A stretch of DNA of 64,000 bases from Schistosoma mansoni (taxonomy: Eukaryota > Platyhelminthes > Trematoda > Strigeidida > Schistosomatidae): the NCBI RefSeq assembly GCF_000237925.1, contig NW_017385991.1, forward strand, positions 620,001 to 684,000. The letters are read 5' to 3'. Below, one piece after another: positions 55,631-64,000 of the stretch; the stretch's first letter is position 1; each line of letters opens with the position of its first letter. The translations under genes were made by a program, and so were the position numbers. Below the pieces are notes generated by a model. It searched no databases and was not told where the DNA came from. It was given only the letters and a program-made list of their open reading frames with translations.

Positions 55631-56063
55631 TAAGCAAAGATGGATAGTGGCTAGTAGTGGGATCCTAGACGCGCGTTTCGTCCTATTTGGGACTCGTCAG
55701 CTGGATGTACCTGCATATCAGAGTTGATGTGCACTCTGGGACTCGAACCCAGTTTCTTTAGCTTCAAACGTTATTGCGTTATCCACTCAGCAACTGAGTC
55801 CTGATAGCCACTTGCTTGTGCAATGGGGTGAAGTTTAAATTCATTGAGTATTGTTTGTTTGAATCTTCCCATTGATGTTTTAGGACTGCAACTGGTCAGT
55901 CTCTAATTGGTATATGTGCATACTGTGTGTATTGCCTCGATATAGCCTAAATTCACTGCTAGCCACTATCCATCTATGCTTACCATGCCAATTAGAGTCT
56001 GACCAGTTGCAGTCCTAAAACATCAATCGGAAGTTTCAAACAAACAATACTAAGTGAAGTTTC
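55631..56063 (-). repeat. Family A composite: unit, tandem junction and inverted tail
   Basis: On the minus strand a hammerhead (55706-55662) follows a tRNA-like promoter (about 55800-55730). The unit start 'gcacaagcaagtggctatc' is preceded by a tail that belongs to another unit (55835-55955), so a head-to-tail junction lies at about 55820-55840. From about 55955 the sequence turns into a forward tail ('ccactatccatctatgc' to 'aaacaatactaagtgaag'), giving tail-to-tail inversion. Confidence 0.87.
55662..55706 (-). ncRNA. Hammerhead ribozyme, Sm-alpha type, without insert
   Basis: ATCCAG and TAGGAT form a weakened stem I. CTGACGAG, TCC/GGA, GAAAC and GTC are intact. Confidence 0.75.
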
Positions 56064-56639
56064 TGATTGTTGTTTATCAACTTGAAACAGAATACGTCCA
56101 CCATAAAGATTCAATAATTCTAGAGGTCAATCTATGCGTGTGTCATTTATCGGATCATAAATATTTGATAAACCACTTCCATGCTTACTTCAGTATTTAT
56201 GAGGCAACACTTTAAAAGCTGAATGAAATAAGATCATGACCTGAGAACCTCATGAATAAAATTGTTGATAATTTTCAACACTTTGTACAAGATATAAAAA
56301 GGTTTATTACTTAGTACATCGTTACTGATAGAATACAGTTGAGTGGTTTTACTTTGGACAATGATAAACATAATGAATTTTAGTTGATTTACGTTTTGAA
56401 TGAAATCTTCATTAAACGGAATAACCTGTTCACGTAAATTCAGTTTCACATCAAGTCATTTTCACAAATATGAAGGTACAGTAGACTTTCCCGATTAAGT
56501 CTAGGTGGTTTAACCACAGGATAACGATAACCTTCATGAAATGAATGATAGATGAAATAAAATTTTAAATTCTGATCAAAATACTAGTCGTTTTACGCAT
56601 CTTGATAAGCTGGCCACATAGTAAACTACATGAACATAC
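56064..56639. other. AT-rich spacer
   Basis: Nothing recognised. Confidence 0.4.
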
Positions 56640-57000
56640 GAGGTGGTGGTTGTAGGTAGTCTATGGGACACCTTGAACCAAGGCTTCGTGCTATTCCGCA
56701 CCCTTCAGCAAGACAATCTTGAAGGAACTGATGCTCCCGGAAGGTTTCGATTCCGCGACACCCAAGTTCAAAGTCTGATACGTTACCACCGTACTGTCCA
56801 GACCGTGTTCAGTTCCCCCAAGATTCCAAGTAAACATCGCTGGCGAGTACTCTTCTCATTATAGTTCACGCGATGTCAAGTCAGCCAGTCTAGTGACTAC
56901 ATTGCATCTTAGTTTATAGAATTCTATCTGCATCAAGAAGGACCTGACACTTATGGAAGTATATTCACCCTGAACAAGAATCATTACTCAGTGGGCATGG
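56640..57000 (+). other. GC-richer unclassified block
   Basis: Stands out by composition. A 73-codon frame (56643-56864) is open, with no recognised domain. It looks like a decayed mobile-element piece, but no second copy is present in the window. Confidence 0.35.
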
Positions 57001-57402
57001 TATATTAAACGCTAACACAGGTGGGTATTTTATATAAACACTTTGTAATATGTAGCTGTTGATATATTTGAATATAATCAAGTTTTATGTTGTATACTGG
57101 GTTTCTGGTGTGTTAATCTTCATAATAAGACCCCATTCCAAGCGAAATGATAGAATCTAAGTTTCAATGTGAACATCAGTACTATGACATAAGTATATTG
57201 AACTGATCAATCTCCCGATTCTCCCGCGAGCTACAATCTATCTATTATAAACAGTACATTACAATATTCTTTCGAAAAGGCCACCATTTATCAACTCATA
57301 ATGTATGGTTTTCAGTTAGTTTGAGTTTTTTTCTTTAGGTATATGGTTGGTGTTTTTATTTGATGATCTTGATGATTGGATCATGGGGCTTCCACTGTAA
57401 TT
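57001..57402. other. AT-rich spacer
   Basis: Nothing recognised. Confidence 0.4.
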
Positions 57403-57917
57403 TAATTTAATTAAACACATTCATATTGCTACAGGGAAGCACCAGATAAATATGCGCCGCACAAATCTCATTCGATTTGTGTGTGGGCTGTGATACTGCC
57501 CAGGTGCCCAAACTAAAGCAGGTGGTGTTCTTAGGAGGCCACACCACGAGCCTTTGACCGAAAGATCTAACCCACAAGGCAGTGGAACATCGTGAAGAGA
57601 TGCAGTCCCATGGTAGCCAGTGACCAACGATTGATTCATACGCCATTTGTTCCCTCAGGATACTGGAGCCAGCCCATGTGAACCATTGGTTTTAAATCAG
57701 GGTTTTCCAACTTCCCTAGGTGGACTTTCCATGTCCACCAACCCGGTTAAAGCGCCGGACATTTGGTTTCCGTCCTCTCAATTTCGTGAACAACAGTAAT
57801 GCCACGAGAAGGCAGTGAGTAGGTTTCCCTGATAGAGGCTATATATTCGCTGGCCATGTGAGAGCATTTGGAGAGGGAGAGCGTACTCTCCCCACTCTCG
57901 GCCGTACCAGGGCTTTC
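57403..57917 (-). repeat. Family E repeat, copy 6
   Basis: Tail 'taatttaattaaacacat' to 'ggccgtaccagggctttc'. Full length. The shared frame is open from 57646 to 57407, starting later than in copies 1, 4 and 5. Confidence 0.85.
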
Positions 57918-58744
57918 ACTGTAATCCTAAATAACATTATCAGAAATCATTACTACTTATACAATACACTTAATTTGTTCGATCAAAATGTACTAGTTGA
58001 TATCATTTACTTATCACACAAATAGGTCAGTTTTTTTGAAATAATATTATTTAACAACTTAACAATGAACCATTTAATTACTGCCATCACTATGTTGTAC
58101 AAGCTCCTATTTTCTTTTTGAAAAGAATTGTATATTAAAATAGATGGGTGGTGGAGTTATTAGGTTTTTAGTTTATATCAGTAACTGGCTTCAACTAAAG
58201 GCCATTGAGAAACACATAGTAATGGAAGGCTGTTCCCCCTCATTTCATTGTGTGTATAATCCTATGAAATGGAAACTTGTGTTTATATGAGAATGTGTAC
58301 ATCTTTACAAGAATATACATGAGGGGTAGGGTTGAAGGTTTATGAATAAATATCAAACAATAAATATTTATATCTTGTTCAATCTATAAACAAGTAAATA
58401 AATAATAAATAAAATTTCAATGTGTTACATATCGGCTGATCAGTAGTTATTTACATATTGAAGAAGGAACTGATTGTACAAAACAAAAAATCAATGATTT
58501 GATGGTACCCAGAATATTCACTTATTATTGTTGTTATTCGTAGCAAAAAATTATTGATTATTTTATTGATGAGGATCAGAAAGTTCTACAAACACTTCTA
58601 CTAATTATCATATATTTACTAGGAAATAATTTTGAGAGGCGATTTCCGGAGTTGTGATTAGAAGCTGTGACCAATATAATATAAGGCAGTTATTTATCAA
58701 TAGAATCGGAAAATAGTTGAGTGACACTGTAGATCTATAACAGT
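57918..58744. other. AT-rich spacer
   Basis: Nothing recognised. Confidence 0.4.
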
Positions 58745-58890
58745 TAGATATGTGAACCACTGGTTGAGAACTAGGGAGTTTAAACGTTGAGTACTTTTCA
58801 TGAGACTCAAAGGCCCTGAGTTCGAACTCTCGGCAAGGATGCTGATGAGTCTCATGTTACGACAAAACATCTGTTCAGTGATTGAAAAAG
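58745..58890 (+). repeat. Family D: very diverged tRNA-like hammerhead relic
   Basis: A tRNA-like stretch ending in a B box 'gagttcgaactct' near 58819 is followed by 'gctgatgagtctcatg', 'ttacgacaaaac' and 'tgttcagtg'. CTGATGAG is perfect, but GAAAC is changed to AAAAC and stem II barely pairs. Layout equals families A to C. Confidence 0.6.
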
Positions 58891-59100
58891 ATTATTTGAG
58901 TAAGATCAATACGTGATGTAAAATATGAAAAAGACTAGAATGAAACTGTCTTTATTCTGCTTTAATTCTTTATTGATCAACAGCTTTTGTCGATTGAAAT
59001 TATGTATTCAACCTATTCAATAATATAACCCAGTACGTTATATAACTCTATTGAAATTTAAGAGTCTGATGAATTTCATCTCTCAAAATAAATGATATTA

Positions 59101-59576
59101 TGAGCAAAGATGGATAGTGGCTAGCAGTGGAATCCAGTTTGACGCGCGTTTCGTCCTATTTGAGACTCGTCAGCTGGATGTACCTGAATCTCAGAGTTGA
59201 TGTTTACTCTGAGACTCAAACCCAGTACCTTTCGCTTCTAAAGCTATCACGTTATCCATTTGGCTATTGAGTCATGATAGTCACTTGCTTGTTCAATGGG
59301 GTGAAGTTTAAATTCACTTGGTATTGTTTTGGTTGAATCTTCCCATTGATGTTTAAGACTGCAATTGATCAGTTACTAATTGACACTTGAGCATACTGTG
59401 CGTATTGCCTCCATATAGTCTCAAGTCACAAGCATTATAAGCAATGATGGATGCTTGTGAATTAAGGTTATATCAAGGTAATACGTACAGTATGCACATA
59501 TACCAATATGAGACTGACCAGTTGCTATCCTAAATATCAATGGGAAGATTCAACCAAAACAATACCATGTGAATCT
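59101..59576 (-). repeat. Family A composite: unit, junction and inverted tail
   Basis: On the minus strand a hammerhead (59179-59132) follows a tRNA-like promoter (about 59275-59200). Before it, at about 59310, the tail of another unit joins ('gaatttaaacttcacccca'). At about 59452 the sequence inverts into a forward tail ('cttgtgaattaaggttat' to 'ataccatgtgaat'). Same order of parts as the copy at 55631-56063. Confidence 0.87.
59132..59179 (-). ncRNA. Hammerhead ribozyme, Sm-alpha type, three-base-insert form
   Basis: ATCCAG/CTGGAT perfect, CTGACGAG, stem II with one wobble (TCT/GGA), GAAAC and GTC intact, and AAA after GTC. Confidence 0.8.
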
Positions 59577-60269
59577 ATACATAAATATTATTTATATATC
59601 TGATAGTACATATATGGTCAAGTTGTCAGTTTCATTGTAAAATTACATAATATGATTATTGATTATTACCTAATCGATTTTTTTTTATATACATTTATAA
59701 TAATTTAAATTTTCGATCGATATTTCCCAACTGTCATAAATACACTTTCTGATTGGTTAGTTTTAAAAAAAATAAAATAAACTATCATACTTTATTTCAT
59801 ACTTAAAACTTTAGTAGATATAACGATTCAGTAAAAACAAAAAAAAGAGGAAAGCCAGGGGGGGAAGATTAAAATGAATGATTATAATTTAGAGGCACAT
59901 TTTTTTTAAAAAAAAAGATTTGTTAGTCAATATTCAATATGAAATCCTAGAAAACGAGGAAATATTTTAAATAACTGAAAGTTATGTGATATCGTATTTT
60001 CCCGGGGGAAAGTGATATTACAAAGTAAGAAGTTTTTGATAAATTTAGATGATAAACATGTATATTCATTCTATTGATAGTGAAGTTTTTTTTCAGATTT
60101 CTATGAAGATTAATCGAAGACTATATAGTACTTATCTGATAGTGATACCGGTTTCACCATATATGATACTGTAGTGAACGAGAACACAACTGGGGATAAT
60201 TGAATGTATTAGAATGTAAAACCACAGAACATCGTAGGAAAACTTGAGAACCATATAGTAAATTCTTCA
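59577..60269. other. A/T-homopolymer-rich spacer
   Basis: Nothing recognised. Confidence 0.4.
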
Positions 60270-60960
60270 TTTGCAAACTAACAATCTAATTGTCACAAAC
60301 TTGACTGATTCTACTTTTCCACACCAATCACACTCCGTTCTCTTTCTCGTTCTTTTTGATGTTCTTAATGTTCTACCGCCAGGTACTTTACTCTCAATTG
60401 ATGATACATACTACTTATATCTATCGACATCAGTAGCACACATCACAGTAAGATACTCAATAATGTTAACTTGGTTTATTGCAGTAAGTTGAATTTCGTG
60501 TGACTTTTAGGTATATGTATCTTACTAAGATAATTATATTTATGGATAGTTTGTAGTGACCTGCTTTTACGACGAGAACGCGAATGGTGTTATGGAAACA
60601 ATTATTATTACAACCAATTGTACCAGTGATTGTTTTACTGTAATTGTTTGTTTAACTATACCACACACAATTTTCGTTCCATTGTTCATCTTGCTTGTTC
60701 GAACGCTCTTACGCTCTGTCATATTGCCTGTACTCTTTGGCACGTCTCGGTATTCTTTCTATATCACGAGATCGCCAACAAATGTATCCTATCTGGACCA
60801 TTAACAGCTTTCTGGTTTTTGGCCTATTGAGAGATCCAAGTCAATATCTGGCACGTTATCTTATTGCAGTTGTGATCATAGTCAATCACGACCCGATACC
60901 CATCTACAAGTTTCTAAAAATACTATTGTTCAATGATTTAAAGTTTGTCATTTCCCCAAA
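60270..60960 (-). other. Possible LINE 5' UTR relative plus unclassified repeat
   Basis: 60280-60460 resembles the LINE 5' UTR at 7648-7852 in order and wording ('ctttctcgttctttttgatg', 'acatactacttat'), but is diverged. 60560-60900 is GC-richer and holds three overlapping plus-strand frames with hydrophobic translations, which look like chance readings of a mobile-element piece. Confidence 0.4.
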
Positions 60961-61171
60961 TGTTAGTGCTAAATACACTGATAAAAAGTAAACGGAATAA
61001 ATTTATTCATAGTTTGTATCCATTATCCAAAACACATAAAAATGAGTAAAATTTCGGATATGGTAATCATATTATTAATATTGGAAGTTGGTTACTATGC
61101 TAAATAAATTTCTAATCATTCATCATTTATAGAATCTTTGGTAACTGCTGAAATAGTGTATTTATTTTTAT

Positions 61172-61655
61172 CACAAGGGTTTTTGTTGAGATTTCAGTAA
61201 TTTTATAGTTGAAATCGTGGGTCGATTGAAGCTAGACCACCATAATAATTATATGGTCGCCAGTGATTAACTTTAAGAGACATTTCCTGGAGTTCCAGTG
61301 AGAAGCAGTAACCAGTGGAGTTAAACCAGGTCTGTTGGGAGATATCAACTCACTGAAGACAATGGTGAACGGTTGCTCAATTTCGTGGTTTGGTTGAAGT
61401 CAGACATTTACACTGTTGGATACCAGCCGGCTCAGTGGTCTGGTGGTTAAGGGTTCTGGCTCGAGACTGGTAGGTCCTGGTTCCGAATCTCGCGAGTGCA
61501 GAATCGTGGTTGCGCACTGCTGAGGAGTCCCATAATACGGCGAAATGGCCGTCCAGTGCTTCAAGGTTTTCGATGGTAGTCTAGCTTCAATTGACTCATG
61601 GTTCCAACAATATAAAATTACTAGAAATCTCCACAAAACCCCCTTCTGATATTAT
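61172..61655. repeat. Family B copy, reversed stub plus forward unit
   Basis: Left end ('tttgttgagatttcagtaa' to 'gctagaccaccat'), then the 5' part of the unit ('cagtgagaagcagtaacc', 'actcactgaagacaatgg'), a tRNA-like promoter (about 61428-61500), a hammerhead (61514-61559; stem II CGGC and GAAAT are altered) and a complete right end 'ccacaaaacccccttctg'. Confidence 0.88.
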
Positions 61656-62784
61656 GTTCTATATTCCATTAGATAATTTCTTAATTTAGTTTTTTTTATT
61701 GGCATTGATACAATTGAATAAAATTAACTATTTAGTTATTTAAAACAACTAATATTTTACAATATTAATTTCTAACCTAATTTAATAAAATGATTTTCAA
61801 GTTTTGTTTTCACATGGTATGAAGTTTTTCAAGATTGATGGTGATAAAAAAAGAAAAGAAATTTCATTTTTGTTTAAACCATTCATTTCACCGGTGGTGA
61901 TGATCATGATGATGATAATGACAGTGTTCAATGTTTCAAGTATTTATACACATTCAAAATCACCATATCATTTTTGTTACATAAAGAGAGAGAGATGGAA
62001 TGAGTGAATGAGTGAGTGTGAAACATTTGCATATGCATACACTAACACACACAGAGATATATATACATGAATACCATAATACACACATATATATACAAAT
62101 ATCAGTCAATGAACTATGTGTGTAAACCATTTTGACATAGTTTTACGACAAGAAAAATTCAAACCTTTAATTTTTTTAAAGAATGTTTTAGTTTAGTATT
62201 GATGGATCAAAAAAACTGTCAAATTGTCCACATAGAGGCTTTTGAGAACAATGAATATGAATTTCTATGAATATCAATATTTAAACGCCATCCAATGACT
62301 GAATTTAAGATGAATATAGGTTTTCACTTATTTATATATTTCTGAAATATATCTATGGTAACTAGTCACCCATTATTTAGATTAGAGGTGGATAAACTAT
62401 TTATGAAAAGGGTCATGTGATCTTGAACACTATATCAGGTTGGTAGCATTAACGGATTACAAAATGTTTTCTATTACAATACTGACATGGACAATTTGTT
62501 CACAAAACTGACATCTAATTATGCAATTATCAGTGTTGACAAAGTTAATTGATCAATGAAATGAATCCATATTTTTACACTTTTTCCTTAGTATGTTGTT
62601 ATTGTTTCGCATGTTTAAATATGTAACGTTGGTTCTATATATGGATATTTCGGTTCTGATAATGATATCGGATGGCAGAAGCCCATACATGTTAGAACTT
62701 GCTCACAAATATAAATCGATTTTTCAGAGATAAGGATATTTTGTATAAATGGTTCTCAGATTGAGAAATTTATCCTTTCGTTGA
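61656..62784. other. AT-rich spacer
   Basis: Short 'gatgatgataatga' and 'cacacac' runs only. Confidence 0.4.
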
Positions 62785-63095
62785 AACCATGAACCGACCA
62801 GTGTTAGACTTCCATCTAAAATCTGAAGGAATTGGACGGCCATTCGGTTCTAGTATGAGGCTCCTCATGAGTGCGCATCAACGATCCCTAATGCTTGATT
62901 CGAACCGAGGTCCTTCTGTCTCACGCAAATGCCTAACCTCTATATACAACTGAGCAAATATCAACTCCAGCTGATGTCTAAATTCAATCAATCCATGATA
63001 TCTCAAGACCAGCTTCCATAGTCTGCGGTTGATAATTCTCTCACAGTCGACACGGTCTAACTCCACTGGTCAAGGCTTCTTATCAGGACGTAATC
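62785..63095 (-). repeat. Family B old single copy
   Basis: 'gaccagtgttagacttcc' to 'tccactggtcaaggcttct' on the plus strand equals the reversed family B unit: decayed hammerhead (about 62830-62880), tRNA-like B box ('gattcgaaccga') and the unit 5' part. Many substitutions, no sharp ends. Confidence 0.75.
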
Positions 63096-63361
63096 TTCCT
63101 GTAGTGGTAATCATAGTCAATTGCAACTCGACACCAACGACAAACTAATGATTCTTTGGTACTTGGTAGCTGACTGATTTCAAATTCTAAATACAAAACG
63201 TTCATTTGTACTCGCTTCGTTCTTCTTGGTCTAAATTATGCTATTTCGGGCACACCTAGTTAGCATAATAATTCAAATACTCTTAATTATCACGAAGCAC
63301 TGTTAATTTCTTTAATTTACTTAGAAAACAGATCAGTTTTTTTCTAAATACCACGATATAG

Positions 63362-63560
63362 AAGGTCTACAGAAGACCTGAGAAAAAAGATGTAGGAGCT
63401 GGTATTGTTTCACACTGCCAGCTGGTTGTAGCCAAGCTGAAAGCTAAGCCAAAGTAGCACTTAACAATCGAACAAACAATACAAAAAGTTGATGAGAACC
63501 TACTTTCCGGATCCAAACAAGCTCAGAGAGTTTAGGATAAATCTCGGTAATGAATCCCAA
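63362..63560 (+). mobile_element. RTE LINE fragment, endonuclease-RT linker
   Basis: Frames give RRPEKKDVGAG, then QLVVAKLKAKPK and NKLREFRINLGNES, matching the RTE/SR2 linker pattern HHLVVAKLKLKLKK and NKLNEFKI. Stops interrupt it. No RT follows within the window. Confidence 0.7.
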
Positions 63561-64000
63561 GTTTTGTATAATTTATTGTGAAAAGAGGGAATTTGATGTT
63601 TAATACAGACACATTTAATCGTGTCTGTTTAATCATCTGGGAAATCAAAATCTAACAAAATACTGAACCGTCAAATGTGTTAATTTATTTCTATCAGCTA
63701 ATTGGTGCTCAGTTTTATGACTAATTTGAACGCAATGTATGTGTATAGTGTCAAATAAATGGATTTGAACGATTTTGACTTTGATTCTGACCTTACTGGT
63801 TTTGCAAAACGAACCCCTTTTACTGGTCCACGACCAAGCATCCAAAGCAGATCACATTTGAGTACGTTGTACTGAACATCCCCAATGATAAATAGTCAGC
63901 ATGGATCGCATACACTAAAGCATGAACAGCTGTTCAAATAAATATTCGTATATTTTCACTCTAAACTTCTGGCATTATTGAGAACTGGATTCTCGTATAA
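63561..64000. other. AT-rich end of window
   Basis: Nothing recognised. Confidence 0.4.

Noticed and set aside
57407-57646. Host gene in family E copies
   Set aside because: The frame belongs to a dispersed repeat with an AT-rich tail and six copies in 41 kb.
60556-60991. Three overlapping hydrophobic plus-strand frames as a membrane protein
   Set aside because: They overlap in different frames, lack a consistent start, and lie next to LINE-like 5' UTR sequence.

Overview
This is AT-rich, repeat-dense genomic DNA of a parasitic flatworm, almost certainly a schistosome (Schistosoma). The signs are many short tRNA-related repeats carrying hammerhead ribozymes of the schistosome Sm-alpha type, SR2-like RTE and a second schistosome-type LINE, Penelope-like GIY-YIG remnants, a Merlin DNA transposon, and a clear host gene for a cAMP-dependent protein kinase (PKA) regulatory subunit. 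The species cannot be fixed from the sequence alone. Five runs of exactly 200 N (11078-11277, 17543-17742, 34105-34304, 40332-40531, 53936-54135) are placeholder assembly gaps, all inside or beside repeats.

Host genes: only one is well supported, the PKA regulatory subunit at 14262-15398 (+), with an uninterrupted 378-codon reading frame in a repeat-free stretch of about 3 kb. A second, weak candidate is a small secreted-protein-like reading frame at 36685-37060, possibly with one short intron. Most other open frames are shadows or lie inside repeats.

Repeat layout: two tRNA-derived hammerhead families dominate. Family A (Sm-alpha-like) has about a dozen copies and family B (ends reading 'gaagggggttttgtgg') over twenty. 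Each unit runs 5' part, tRNA-like Pol III promoter (A and B boxes), hammerhead ribozyme, 3' tail. Many copies are not simple units. They are palindromes with a hammerhead on each strand, or head-to-tail dimers, and some are bounded by 8-11 bp target-site duplications. LINE fragments lie at 2965-4450 (+), 5840-7345 (+, RTE/SR2-like), 17743-18085 (+, RTE), 18615-18790 (-), 23925-24390 (-), 40532-40817 (-), 41245-43700 (-, interrupted by Merlin at 42873-43639) and 63362-63560 (+, RTE). A roughly 520-bp repeat (family E) with a tetranucleotide AT-rich tail occurs six times, and a roughly 400-bp LINE-like 3' end (family F) twice.

The point most worth following up is the hammerhead repeat organisation: ribozymes on opposite strands of the same short element, tandem junctions, and in both families a subset with three extra bases at the cleavage site. 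This fits retroposition through circular or dimeric RNA (the 'retrozyme' idea), with a foldback step that I do not know to be described.
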